Below are positions 1 through 8,290 of a stretch of DNA of 64,000 nucleotides, piece after piece. The DNA is from DASPWW01 sp963841715. GTDB taxonomy: Bacteria > Actinomycetota > Thermoleophilia > Solirubrobacterales > 70-9. The DNA is taken from positions 310,001 to 374,000 of the forward strand of contig CAWJDP010000002.1 of the NCBI GenBank assembly GCA_963841715.1, in the 5' to 3' direction. The position numbers and the translations under genes were made by a program. The notes beneath the pieces are model-generated. The model searched no databases. It worked only from the letters and a program-made list of their open reading frames with translations, and had not been told where the DNA came from. Position 1 is the first letter of the stretch. Each line of letters opens with the position of its first letter.

Positions 1-505
1 GCTCCTCGGCCGCCTGGGCCGCCGACTCGGCCGCGACGCGGACGCGCTCCATGGTGTCGGTGCGGCGGCGCTCGCGCGCGAGCCCCTGGTCCTCGCCGTT
101 GCGGCTCACCGCCTGCTCCCGCGGCGGCGTCTCGGGCCCGACTTCCTCTGCTGGCTCGACCTCCTCGACCGGCTCGACCTCCTCGACCTCATCGACCGGC
201 TCGGGCTCCGCGTCCTCGACCACCTCAGCGTCGGCCTCGTCGACGATCTCGGCACCGGCCTCCTCGACCGGGTGCTCCTCCGTCGTGTGCTCGAGGCCGT
301 GCCGCTCGGGCAGGTCGTAGCCGAGCCGCGCGTAGATCTCGGCCGTCGTCTGCGACGAGCCGGCCGGAGCCGGCCCCTCGACCTCGGCCTCGGCCGCGTC
401 GTCGGCGTCGGGATCGGAAGTCTCGCCCTGTTCGACGACCTCGTTCGAGTCGGTGGACTCGAGGTCGTCGCCGGCGTCCCGGGACCTCTTGCGTCGCCAG
501 TCCAT
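1..505 (-). CDS. Acidic Glu/Val/Pro-repeat protein, C-terminus cut by window edge
   Basis: Reading the minus strand from an ATG at 503-505 gives an uninterrupted frame to the left edge (168 codons seen). The protein begins MDWRRKRSRD and becomes strongly acidic, with imperfect EEVEPVEEVEPAEEV repeats around residues 108-125, then a charged stretch MERVRVAAESAAQAAEE at the edge that looks helical. Codon use is typical of the neighbours. It is divergent from the beta-helix gene at 585. I do not recognise the family. A coiled-coil or cell-division/envelope scaffold role is possible because of the acidic, low-complexity composition followed by a helix, but this is inference. Confidence 0.6.
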   Translation of the reverse strand, partial: MDWRRKRSRDAGDDLESTDSNEVVEQGETSDPDADDAAEAEVEGPAPAGSSQTTAEIYARLGYDLPERHGLEHTTEEHPVEEAGAEIVDEADAEVVEDAEPEPVDEVEEVEPVEEVEPAEEVGPETPPREQAVSRNGEDQGLARERRRTDTMERVRVAAESAAQAAEE

Positions 506-584
506 CCAGCGCGCAGACTACGGAAACCTCGCGGCCGACCTCAGGCGGCCGCGGATGCATACGATGCAGTGCTGGAGGAGGGAG

Positions 585-1724
585 ATGCGACGGACCGTGC
601 CGAAAGCAACCATGCTCGCAACCGCACTTGCGGCATTTGGGATCGCGCTCGCGCCCGCGGCGTCGGCGAAGGTCCGCCGCGTCCACAAGGGCGACTCGAT
701 CCAGAAGGCGATCAACAAGTCGAAGAAGAACGACAGCGTCGTAGTCGACCCCGGCACCTACAAGGAGAAGTCGCGCGGCTGCCCCGGACTCAACGGCCAG
801 AAGTGCGCGCTCGTGATCAAGCAGAAGAACCTCGCGCTGCTGACCAAGAAGGGGAAGAACGTCAAGCTCGAGGCGAAGGGCGGCCAGGACAACGGGATCG
901 GGATCGGGAAGACGACCAACCCGTCGTGTCTCTCGGACAGCTCGAAGCGGCTCAAGGGGACGTTCGTGAGCGGGTTCACGATCAAGGGCTTCTCGAACAA
1001 CGGGCTCTATCTGTCGTGCGCGCAGAGCTGGCGGATCACGCACGTGCAGACGAAGAGCGACTTCGAGTACGGGATCTTCCCCTCGCACTCGGTCAGCGGC
1101 CGCGTCGACCATTCGCTCGCGAGCGGCGCCCACGACACGGGGATCTACGTCGGCCAGTCGCGTGACGTCCGCGTCGACCACAGCACGTCGAAGAACAACG
1201 TCAGCGGCTACGAGATCGAGAACAGCACGAACGTCCGCGACGACCACAACGAGGCGGTCAACAACACGGGCGGGATCCTGTCGTTCGCGCTGCCGAACCT
1301 CGACGTGAAGACGAACACGAACAACCAGATCGACCACAACGTGGTGACAACGAACAACAGCGGGAACGCATGCCCGGAGCCCGGCGACGCCGTGTGCGCG
1401 GTCCCGCCTGGAACTGGCATCCTGATTCTCGCCGCCGACACCAACCTCGTGACCCAGAACCAGGTGACCGGCAACAAGAGCTACGGGATCGCGGTCGCCG
1501 ACTACTGCAACTTCAACGACTGCTCGGGGGGCGTCGACATCGACCCAGCCCCGAACGACGACCGCATCACCTCGAACGCGGTGACCGGGAACGGCGCCGC
1601 GCCGGACCCGGCGGTACCGGGGATCTTCGCCAAGGACCTCGCCTGGGACCTGAGCGGGAGCGGGAACTGCTGGTCGGTGAACACGTTCGGGACGTCGTTC
1701 CCGGACCCGCTCCCGTCCTGCTAG
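585..1724 (+). CDS. Secreted right-handed parallel beta-helix protein
   Basis: The protein is 379 residues. The ATG at 585 is chosen because GGAGGAGGG lies just upstream at about 573-582 and a clean signal peptide follows (LATALAAFGIALAPAASA, about residues 11-28). The mature part opens with the DSIQKAINKSKKNDSVVVDPGTY pattern seen at the first coil of pectate-lyase-like and NosD-like beta-helix proteins, then carries repeated short NNxSxYGI/H-N-x-V coils (residues about 120-330). Several paired Cys suggest disulfides outside the cell. Substrate is unknown; a carbohydrate-binding or lyase role is family-level inference. Confidence 0.75.
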   Translation: MRRTVPKATMLATALAAFGIALAPAASAKVRRVHKGDSIQKAINKSKKNDSVVVDPGTYKEKSRGCPGLNGQKCALVIKQKNLALLTKKGKNVKLEAKGGQDNGIGIGKTTNPSCLSDSSKRLKGTFVSGFTIKGFSNNGLYLSCAQSWRITHVQTKSDFEYGIFPSHSVSGRVDHSLASGAHDTGIYVGQSRDVRVDHSTSKNNVSGYEIENSTNVRDDHNEAVNNTGGILSFALPNLDVKTNTNNQIDHNVVTTNNSGNACPEPGDAVCAVPPGTGILILAADTNLVTQNQVTGNKSYGIAVADYCNFNDCSGGVDIDPAPNDDRITSNAVTGNGAAPDPAVPGIFAKDLAWDLSGSGNCWSVNTFGTSFPDPLPSC

Positions 1725-1764
1725 CGCCGACCCCCTCGACGCGGCGGCGCCATATCCTCGCCCG

Positions 1765-2883
1765 GTGACGGGTCGCCCGCCGCGCATCCTCATCCTCACC
1801 GCGTCGATCGGCGAGGGTCACGATCTCCCCGCCCGCGTGCTCGCCGACGGGATCGCCGCCGAGGAATCCCAGGCCGAGGTCGAGATCGCCGATGCCCTCG
1901 GGGTCGTCAGCCCCTTCCTTCGCCGCGTGGTCATCGACGGCTCGCGCTTCGACTCTCAATGGGGGAGCCGGATGTTCGACCTCGAGTACCGGTTGATAAC
2001 CGACGTCGCACCCACGAGGTGGCTCGCGGGGCTGCTGATCGGACGTGGCGGCGGTCCGATCCTGCGCCGGATCGATGCGGCCGCGCCGGATGTTGTCGTC
2101 TCGACCTATCCCGGCGCGACCGAGGCTCTCGGTCTTCTGCGCGCGAGCGGACGGCTTTCCGTGCCGATGGTGGCGGCGATCACTGATCTCGCCGCGCTTC
2201 GCTACTGGGCCCACCCCGCGATCGACGTCCACCTGATCACGCACCCGGAGTCGGCCGCGGAGGTGCTGGAGATCGCCCCGGAGAGCCGGGTCGAGTGCGT
2301 GCGCGGGCTCACCGACCCGAGCTTCTACGAGCCCCTCGACCAGGCCGAGGCGCGGCGGGCGCTGAAGCTGCCCCTCGACGGATCGCTCGTGCTCGTCTCC
2401 GGCGGGGGGTGGGCGGTCGGCGATCTCGAGGGCGCCGTCGACGCGACGCTGGCGATCGAGGGCGCGACGGCCGTCTGCCTGTGCGGGCGGAACGAGGAGG
2501 TTCGGACCGAGCTCCAGCGCCGCTACTCCGACGAGCCGCGGGCGGTGATTCTCGGGTTCACGACGCGGATGCCGGAGCTGATGGCGGCGGCGGACGTGCT
2601 CGTGCACTCGACCGCGGGGCTGACCGTGCTCGAGGCGCTGATGTGCGGCTGCCGGGTGATCTCCTACGGCTGGGGGCACGCGCACGTGCGGGTCAACAAC
2701 GAGGCCTTCGTCCGCTTCGGCCTCGCCGAGGCCGCGGGGACGCGTCGCGAGCTTGCGGCGGCGCTCCGCCGCGCGCTTGCCCGTCCGCGCGTTCCCGACC
2801 GCTCGTTCGCCGAGCGCCCGAGCGCGGCGTCAGCCGTCCTCGCTCTTGCCCGACTCGGCGATCACGTCGGCGACCGCGGGTGA
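1765..2883 (+). CDS. GT28-like glycosyltransferase (MGDG synthase/MurG type)
   Basis: The 372-residue protein from a GTG start has the N-terminal ILTASIGEGHDLPARVLADG signature of MGDG-synthase-like and diacylglycerol glucosyltransferases (glycine loop at about residues 8-25). A C-terminal nucleotide-sugar domain follows, with VSGGGWAVGD (about 215) and HSTAGLTVLEALMCGCRVISYGW (about 285-305). It probably transfers a sugar to a lipid or lipid-linked acceptor at the membrane face; donor and acceptor cannot be read from the sequence. Its last 54 bases overlap the convergent transporter gene. The start lies 40 bases after the beta-helix gene, so co-transcription is possible. Confidence 0.7.
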   Translation: MTGRPPRILILTASIGEGHDLPARVLADGIAAEESQAEVEIADALGVVSPFLRRVVIDGSRFDSQWGSRMFDLEYRLITDVAPTRWLAGLLIGRGGGPILRRIDAAAPDVVVSTYPGATEALGLLRASGRLSVPMVAAITDLAALRYWAHPAIDVHLITHPESAAEVLEIAPESRVECVRGLTDPSFYEPLDQAEARRALKLPLDGSLVLVSGGGWAVGDLEGAVDATLAIEGATAVCLCGRNEEVRTELQRRYSDEPRAVILGFTTRMPELMAAADVLVHSTAGLTVLEALMCGCRVISYGWGHAHVRVNNEAFVRFGLAEAAGTRRELAAALRRALARPRVPDRSFAERPSAASAVLALARLGDHVGDRG

Positions 2884-3717
2884 GCTGGCGAGCAGGGCGA
2901 CGGCAGCGACGACCGCGAGCAGCGCCGCCGCGAGCACGGCCCCTCCGAGCGGCGTCGAGCCCCAGCTCTCGCCGCCGACGAGCGGAGCGAGCGCGACCGG
3001 GATCGCGATCTGCATCACCAGGACCGGCGGCGCGACCCGGGTCGCGGGGGCGCGCTGGAGCGCCGTCTGCTCGCTGATCACGCCGAGCAGAATCACCGCG
3101 CCGACGAGCGCGACCCAGGCGAGGACGGCGAGCCAGCGCTCGGCTGAGGCGTCCTCGGCGATCAGCTTCGCGACGAAGCCCGCGACGCCGTCGGCGGCGC
3201 CGGCCGCGACGATGAGCATCACCGTCGGCCGCCACCCTCGGCGCACCGCCGTCGCCGCGTACGGAGCCAACGCGAGCAGGGTCAGCGTGCCGATCGCGAC
3301 CGCGAGCCCGGCGTCGCGGGGAACCTCACCGGTGTCGCGCGGGGCCGCCCAGGCGATCACCCCGACCGCGGCGATGATGATCACGACGGCGGCGATCTCG
3401 CGCGGGCCGACGGACTCGCCGAGGACGCGGACCCCGAGCGCGAGCAGCAACAGCAGGCCGAGCGCCAGCACCGGCTGTACGAGGGTGAGTGGGGCGTGGT
3501 CGAGGGCGAGGATCTGCAGCGGCCACCCGATCAGCGACAGCGCCGTCGCCCCGACCCACAGCGGACGACGCAGCAGGTGGGTGAGCAGCGACGGGCGCAG
3601 CGCGAGCCGCGACGGCGCCCGCCGCGCCTCGAGCGCCTGGAGCGCGTACCCGGCGTCGTAGCAGCAGGCCGCGACAAGCGCGAGGCCGAAGCCGAGCGCG
3701 AGATCGTCGCCGCTCAC
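2830..3717 (-). CDS. EamA/DMT-like multispanning transporter
   Basis: With the GTG start at 3717 the protein has 295 residues and about nine or ten hydrophobic segments in two halves, as in the drug/metabolite transporter superfamily. Upstream in-frame codons would add an Arg-rich extension that overlaps the divergent deacetylase, so they were not used. The second half includes LQRAPATRVAPPVLVMQIAIPV, resembling the end of an EamA repeat. Substrate is unknown. It is convergent with, and overlaps by 54 bases, the glycosyltransferase, and is divergent from the deacetylase with only 35 bases between starts. Confidence 0.65.
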   Translation of the reverse strand: MSGDDLALGFGLALVAACCYDAGYALQALEARRAPSRLALRPSLLTHLLRRPLWVGATALSLIGWPLQILALDHAPLTLVQPVLALGLLLLLALGVRVLGESVGPREIAAVVIIIAAVGVIAWAAPRDTGEVPRDAGLAVAIGTLTLLALAPYAATAVRRGWRPTVMLIVAAGAADGVAGFVAKLIAEDASAERWLAVLAWVALVGAVILLGVISEQTALQRAPATRVAPPVLVMQIAIPVALAPLVGGESWGSTPLGGAVLAAALLAVVAAVALLASSPAVADVIAESGKSEDG

Positions 3718-3752
3718 GCTCGCGCCGCGATCGTCACTGGCACCATCCCGGC

Positions 3753-4457
3753 ATGCGAACCGGACCCCTGATCGGCGGCCTCGGCGTCTTTGCCGCGGGC
3801 GCAGCGACGTGGAGCACGCCCGCGCTCGCGCCGGTGGTCCCACCGGTCGCCGCGCTGCTCGGGATCCCGCGCCGGACCGGCGAGGCCGGCGCGGTCGCGG
3901 TCACCTTCGACGACGGCCCGCACCCCGAGGGCACGCCGGCCGTGCTCGCGGCGCTCGACGCAGCGGGAGCGAGCGCGACCTTCTTCCTCGTGGGCGAGCA
4001 GGTCGAGCGCGATCCGGCGCTGGCGCGCGAGATCGCGGCCGCCGGCCACTCGATCGCCGTCCACGGCTACCGGCACCGCAACCAGCTGCGGCTGACGCCG
4101 CGCGAGTTCGCCAACGACCTCGAGCGCGCGATCGACGCGATCGCCGCCGCGACCGGGACCGAGTCGAGCCTCTACCGGCCGCCGTACGGCGTCTTCAGCC
4201 CCGCCGGGCTGTGGGTCGTCCGCCGGCGCGGCCTGCGCTCGCTGCTGTGGTCGCACTGGGGGCACGACTGGCGGGCGCGCGCGAACCCGGCGACGATCGC
4301 CGCCGAGGTCACGAGCGGGGTCGAGGGCGGAGACGTGCTCCTGCTCCACGACGCGGACCATTACAGCGATCCCGACAGCTGGCGCGCGACGGCGGCGTCG
4401 CTGCCGCGCGTGCTCGCGACGATCAAGCACCGCGGCCTGCGAACGACCCGGCTGTGA
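3753..4457 (+). CDS. Polysaccharide deacetylase (NodB domain, CE4)
   Basis: The 234-residue protein has an N-terminal hydrophobic segment (residues 5-35, likely membrane anchor or signal), then the CE4 motifs in order: TFDDGPHP (51-58, catalytic base and metal Asp), HGYRHRN (104-110, metal His pair), RPPYG (142-146) and LLLHDAD near the C-terminus. All catalytic and metal residues are present. These enzymes remove N- or O-acetyl groups from peptidoglycan, chitin-like or exopolysaccharide chains outside the cell. Neighbouring envelope genes fit this, but the exact polymer cannot be told. Confidence 0.88.
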   Translation: MRTGPLIGGLGVFAAGAATWSTPALAPVVPPVAALLGIPRRTGEAGAVAVTFDDGPHPEGTPAVLAALDAAGASATFFLVGEQVERDPALAREIAAAGHSIAVHGYRHRNQLRLTPREFANDLERAIDAIAAATGTESSLYRPPYGVFSPAGLWVVRRRGLRSLLWSHWGHDWRARANPATIAAEVTSGVEGGDVLLLHDADHYSDPDSWRATAASLPRVLATIKHRGLRTTRL

Positions 4458-4473
4458 GAACGGCGCCGCCGCG

Positions 4474-5820
4474 TCAGCTGACGCGGCTGGGCGCGGGCTC
4501 CGGCACGCTCCGAAGCCTGCTCCCGGCGACCGCGATCAAGAGCGCAGTCACGGTCCCGATCGCCATCAGCAGCAGCGTTCCTGGGTGCGGCATCCCGATC
4601 GACAACGCGTGCCGCGTCGGCGGGATCGCGCCGAGTGCGACGTAGGCGGCAAGCAGCCAGCCCGCGGCGAGGCCGGTGCGGAGGCTGCGCGCGACGCCGA
4701 TCGACAGGGCCGAGATCGAGGCGAGGATCGCGGCGAGGGTCATGATCGCGACCATCAGCGACTGGCCGTGGCCGAAGTCGTCGGTGCGCCACGCGAGCAG
4801 CCACGGCAGCAGCGTCCCGACCGCGCACGCGATCGTCGTGATCAGTGCGTTCCCGCGCGAGCGCTCTTGCCTTGGAGCCGGCGCTGGCGCGGCGGCCTCG
4901 TGCGCGACGGCCGCGCCGTCGGCCGAGAGCCAGTCGATGTACTTGCGGACTCCGTTGCGCAGCGGGGTCGACGCGCGCCAGCCGAGCTCCTGAGCGGCGC
5001 GGGCGCTCGAGATCTCGGCGCCGCCGAAGTCGCCCTTGCGGCCGGGGACGTCGACGACGTCGACGTCGCCGACGACGTCGCCGACGGTCTCCGCGAGCTC
5101 GCGGATCGTCACCGTCTCGTTGCTGGAGAGGTTGTAGACGCGGTTCTCCGCCTCCGGGATGAGCGCGCGCGCGACCCCCTCGGCGAGATCCTCGACGTAG
5201 ACGAAGCGCCGCGTCTGCAGCCCGCCGCCGGCGACCGTCAGCGGCTCACCGGAGAGCGCCTTGCGGACGAAGATCGGGATCACGGCCGCGGGCCGCGAGC
5301 GCGGGCCGTACGGGATCCCGAAGCGCAGGATCGTGTACGGGACGCCGTACAGCTCGGCGTAGGAGACGCAGTACATCTCGCCGGCGAGCTTCGTCGCCGT
5401 GTACAGGTGCGGGGGCATCGCCAGCGGCGCGCCCTCGTCGAGGACGCCGTTCGGGGACTCGCCGTAGACCCAGATCGTGCTGCCGTAGACGACGCGGCCG
5501 ATCGACGCGGAGCGGGCCGCCTCGAGCACGGCCAGGGTGCCGCTGGCGTTGGTGAGCTCGGCATCCTCGGGCTCCTCGGCGACGATCCCGACGTCGGCCG
5601 CGGCGGCAAGGTGGACGACGGCGTCGCAACCCTCCATCGCGCTCGCAAGCTCGCCGGAGTCGCGGATGTTGCCGACGACGTGCTCGACGGCCGCGGGATC
5701 GTGGTGAACGGGCGGGCGCAGGTCGAAGATCCGCGGGCGGCGTCCGGACGCCGCGAGCGCGTCGACGACGTGCGAGCCGATGAACCCCGATCCACCTGTG
5801 ACGAGTACCCGCGCGCTCAT
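4474..5820 (-). CDS. NAD-dependent sugar epimerase/dehydratase fused to a 4-TM domain
   Basis: Residues 1-300 are an extended short-chain dehydrogenase: GGSGFIG (9-15) binds NAD, Ser114 and YTATK (Tyr140, Lys144) form the catalytic set. The substrate is probably a UDP- or dTDP-sugar. After a Pro/Ala linker (301-322) there are four hydrophobic helices (about 325-344, 354-376, 383-400, 412-432), which ordinary epimerases of about 310-330 residues lack. The start ATG overlaps the stop of the upstream aminotransferase (ATGA at 5817-5820), so the two are translationally coupled. The membrane tail would hold sugar-nucleotide modification at the membrane; this is inference. Confidence 0.85.
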   Translation of the reverse strand: MSARVLVTGGSGFIGSHVVDALAASGRRPRIFDLRPPVHHDPAAVEHVVGNIRDSGELASAMEGCDAVVHLAAAADVGIVAEEPEDAELTNASGTLAVLEAARSASIGRVVYGSTIWVYGESPNGVLDEGAPLAMPPHLYTATKLAGEMYCVSYAELYGVPYTILRFGIPYGPRSRPAAVIPIFVRKALSGEPLTVAGGGLQTRRFVYVEDLAEGVARALIPEAENRVYNLSSNETVTIRELAETVGDVVGDVDVVDVPGRKGDFGGAEISSARAAQELGWRASTPLRNGVRKYIDWLSADGAAVAHEAAAPAPAPRQERSRGNALITTIACAVGTLLPWLLAWRTDDFGHGQSLMVAIMTLAAILASISALSIGVARSLRTGLAAGWLLAAYVALGAIPPTRHALSIGMPHPGTLLLMAIGTVTALLIAVAGSRLRSVPEPAPSRVS

Positions 5821-6851
5821 CTGCCTCCCACGGCGCCGCTCGCCTCAATGTCAGTGGGCTCGACCTCGGGTGCACGGTAGTAGAGCGGCACGCACCAATG
5901 ATTCTCGGCGACCCAGTCGGTGTTCGGGAGCACCTCGCCCGTGCCCATGATTCGGTGGCAGGGCTCGGCGTAGACCTTGCCGGTCGAGCGCTCGACCTCC
6001 TCGAAGACGATGTACTTGTAGAGGCCCGAGGTCATCCCGTCAGGCAGCCGCACGCGCGCGGGATGCTGCGGGTCGAGGATCTCGCGGGCGATCTCGTTCT
6101 TGTGCTCGACGATCTCCTCGAGGCGCTCGGCCTCGACGACGCCGATTGCGGCCCCGAACTCGCTGATTCGGTAGTTGAGCCCGGAGACGGCGTGATCGGG
6201 CTTTCCGTAGTTGCGAAACCGCCGCGCGTGCTCGAGCAGATCCTCGTGGCGCGAGACGAGCATCCCGCCTTCGCCGGTGGAGACGGTCTTGGTGGCGTAG
6301 AAGGAGTACGCGCCCGCGTCGCCCCAGCTCCCCGGCTTGCGGCCGTTCCAGCTCGCCCCGTGGGCGTGGGCGCAGTCCTCGAGCAGGAAGATCCCCTCGG
6401 CGCGGCAGTAGTCGGCGATCCGCTCGACCTCGAAGGCGATGTGGCCGCCGATGTGGACGAGCACCGCGGCGCGCGGCCTGTGCTCGCTCGCCTTGCGCTC
6501 GAAATCCTCGAACGACATGCAGAGGTCGTCGCGGTTGCAGTCGACGAACACGGGCCGTCCGCCGGCGCCCGCGATCGCGAGCGGCGTCGCCATGAACGTG
6601 TTCGATGGGCACAGGACCTCGGCGCCGTCGACTCCCGCGTAGTCGAGCGCGGCCAGCGCGGCGCCGCTCCAGCTGGAGAAAGCGACCGAGTCGAGGCCGT
6701 TCCAGGCTGCCCAGGCGGACTCGAAGCGGGCCGTCATCTCTCCCTCGGACCAGCGCTCCGAGAGCAGGATCTCGTCCCAGAGGCCGTGCAGGCGGTCGGT
6801 GTCGCGGCGGTCGAAGCCGATCGCAAACTCGCTGTGTCGATCTTGGGGCAC
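5817..6851 (-). CDS. DegT/DnrJ/EryC1 sugar aminotransferase
   Basis: From a GTG at 6851 (344 residues) the protein has the PLP-enzyme motifs of nucleotide-sugar aminotransferases: CPSNTFMATP (81-90), LLEDCAHAHGASW (157-169; Asp159 contacts the pyridine N) and SFYATKTVSTGEGG with the Schiff-base Lys188. It probably aminates the keto-sugar made by a dehydratase and works with the downstream epimerase, to which it is coupled by a 4-base overlap. In-frame starts further upstream would add an Arg/Pro-rich leader with no homology look, so the start is uncertain. The rest of the sugar pathway is not in this window. Confidence 0.85.
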   Translation of the reverse strand: MPQDRHSEFAIGFDRRDTDRLHGLWDEILLSERWSEGEMTARFESAWAAWNGLDSVAFSSWSGAALAALDYAGVDGAEVLCPSNTFMATPLAIAGAGGRPVFVDCNRDDLCMSFEDFERKASEHRPRAAVLVHIGGHIAFEVERIADYCRAEGIFLLEDCAHAHGASWNGRKPGSWGDAGAYSFYATKTVSTGEGGMLVSRHEDLLEHARRFRNYGKPDHAVSGLNYRISEFGAAIGVVEAERLEEIVEHKNEIAREILDPQHPARVRLPDGMTSGLYKYIVFEEVERSTGKVYAEPCHRIMGTGEVLPNTDWVAENHWCVPLYYRAPEVEPTDIEASGAVGGR

Positions 6852-7074
6852 TGGAGGGAGACCGGATGAGGGAGATGGAGGGCGGGACAGGAGCGCCCCG
6901 GGCGCGGCGCGGCCAGCAGAATAGAGCCTCCGCCGCACGGACCGCTCCACGGCGGGGCCTCGGGGATGCGACATGCGCCCGGTGAGCGTCTCGGCGGAGA
7001 GTTGACGCACCGGTGCCTGGATCGGTGCGCCGCGGCGATCGAGCATGCGGGGGCAAGCGACGAAGGAGGGGTAG

Positions 7075-7323
7075 ATGCTCCATGCGCTGATCGGTTACCT
7101 GCACGCTGTCGCGCACGTGCGGCTGCGCACGATCCGCGGCCTGCTGGACGGCGAGCGCGGACAGGGGACGGTTGAGTACGTCGGCCTGATCCTGCTCGTG
7201 TCGCTTCTGATGGTCGGGATGGTGGCCGCGATGAAGGGCTTCAACGGAAAGCAGGGCACCGAGCTCGCCGACGTGATCGTCGGGAAGATCAAGTCGGCGG
7301 TCAACGCGATCACCTTCCGGTAG
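7075..7323 (+). CDS. Flp/Tad-type pilin (class IVb prepilin)
   Basis: This 82-residue protein has a leader ending in GERG, then QGTVEY (residues 30-35) followed by a 20-residue hydrophobic helix. Cleavage after Gly29 by a TadV/CpaA-like prepilin peptidase leaves Glu at position +5, the class IVb pilin hallmark. GAAGGAGG precedes the ATG at a good distance. No tad/cpa secretion or peptidase genes are within 60 kb, so the assembly machinery must be elsewhere or the gene is an orphan. Three hairpins directly follow it. The leader of about 29 residues is long, as is usual for actinobacterial Flp-like pilins. Confidence 0.8.
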   Translation: MLHALIGYLHAVAHVRLRTIRGLLDGERGQGTVEYVGLILLVSLLMVGMVAAMKGFNGKQGTELADVIVGKIKSAVNAITFR

Positions 7324-7338
7324 CGCCGGACGAGGGAG

Positions 7339-7433
7339 GCCGCCCAAAGAGACAAGGGCGGCCGGTGGGCGAAGGCCCACGCGCCGCCCGCCACGACCCC
7401 GCTCCCGAAGGGGTGGGGGGAGAGCGGGCGGCG
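7339..7433 (+). terminator. Three stacked GC-rich hairpins after the pilin gene
   Basis: Three inverted repeats follow one another: GCCGCCC/GGGCGGC (7339-7345 with 7356-7362), GTGGGC/GCCCAC (7365-7370 with 7375-7380, GAAG loop) and CGCCGCCCGC/GCGGGCGGCG (7382-7391 with 7424-7433), the last with an inner ACCCC/GGGGT pairing. There is no U-run, so this is a terminator or mRNA-stabilising structure by position only. Confidence 0.5.
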
Positions 7434-7457
7434 TCCGCGCGCTAGGGTGGGCCCGCC

Positions 7458-7955
7458 GTGACCGGAACCGGGGAGAGCGAGAGGCGCGCCAACGACGCAC
7501 TGATCGAGCGCTTCTACACGGCGTTCGACGCCCATGACGGCGCTGCTATGGCGGCCTGCTACGCGCCGAGCGCGAGCTTCTCGGACCCCGTATTCCCCGA
7601 CCTCGAGGGCTCCGAGCCGGGCGCGATGTGGCGGATGCTGACGGGCCAGTCGAAGGACCTGCGGGTCGAGCTGCTCGCGCACGATGCCGAGGACGATCGT
7701 GGCGCCGCCGAGTGGCGCGCGACGTACACCTTCACCCGCACCGGGCGGCCCGTTGTCAACAACGTCAACGCGTCGTTCCGGTTCGCGGACGGGCTGATCG
7801 TCGAGCATCGCGACGACTTCGACCTTCACGCCTGGGCGCGGCAGGCGCTCGGGATAACCGGGCTGCTGCTCGGCTGGACGCCGATCGTGCGCAACGGCGT
7901 TCGCAAGCAGGCGCGCGCCTCGCTCGACGAGTTCATCGCGCGAGGGCCGGCATGA
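7458..7955 (+). CDS. NTF2-like/SnoaL-fold protein
   Basis: The 165-residue protein from a GTG start has the NTF2-like layout: helix ANDALIERFYTAFDAHDGAAMAACYAPSA, then SFSDPVFPDLEG and beta strands ending VEHRDDFDLHAWARQALG. Such proteins are small cyclases, isomerases or ligand-binding proteins; many are annotated nuclear transport factor 2 family. No specific substrate can be given. Its stop overlaps the next start (ATGA at 7952-7955), so it begins a short operon with the monooxygenase and the broken reductase. Two similar-fold genes lie at 25727 and 59601. Confidence 0.75.
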   Translation: MTGTGESERRANDALIERFYTAFDAHDGAAMAACYAPSASFSDPVFPDLEGSEPGAMWRMLTGQSKDLRVELLAHDAEDDRGAAEWRATYTFTRTGRPVVNNVNASFRFADGLIVEHRDDFDLHAWARQALGITGLLLGWTPIVRNGVRKQARASLDEFIARGPA

Positions 7956-8287
7956 TCGTCGTCGTCGGCCGCGTGCGCTGCGCCGCCGAGCAGCGCGACG
8001 AGCTGATCGCGCTGCTGACCGAGATGCAGGACAACTCTCGCGCCGAGGAGGGCTGCATCAGATATGGGTTCTTCGCCGCGATCGAGGACCCGCTGAGCTT
8101 CATCGCCGTTGAGGAGTGGGCCGACCGCGAGGCGCTCGACCGCCACTTCTCAGAGCCGCACCTGCTCGAGTTCGCCGGGCGCCTGCTCGAGCTCGTATCC
8201 GAGCGGCCCGAGGTCGCGATCCACGAGATCGCCGGGACCGCGCCGTACCCGGGTCAGAACGGGGACCAACGCGAAGGAGAGATCTGA
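7952..8287 (+). CDS. Antibiotic biosynthesis monooxygenase (ABM/YgiN-like)
   Basis: The 111-residue protein starts at the overlapping ATG 7952. It has the compact ABM ferredoxin-like fold signature: MIVVVGRVRCAAEQRDELIALL, EEGCIRYGFF, then VEEWADREALDRHFSEPHLLEF. YgiN-type members are cofactor-free quinol monooxygenases, usually dimers. It sits between an NTF2-like gene and an NADP-dependent reductase pseudogene, a common small redox/detoxification grouping. GAAGGAGAG near its end serves the next gene. Confidence 0.8.
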   Translation: MIVVVGRVRCAAEQRDELIALLTEMQDNSRAEEGCIRYGFFAAIEDPLSFIAVEEWADREALDRHFSEPHLLEFAGRLLELVSERPEVAIHEIAGTAPYPGQNGDQREGEI

Positions 8288-8290
8288 GCC

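Noticed and set aside
225..1799. Long open minus-strand frame of over 500 codons across the beta-helix gene
   Set aside because: Arg/Val/Asp-rich composition with no domain or ribosome site; it is the antisense of a real gene with signal peptide and beta-helix repeats, as expected at high GC.
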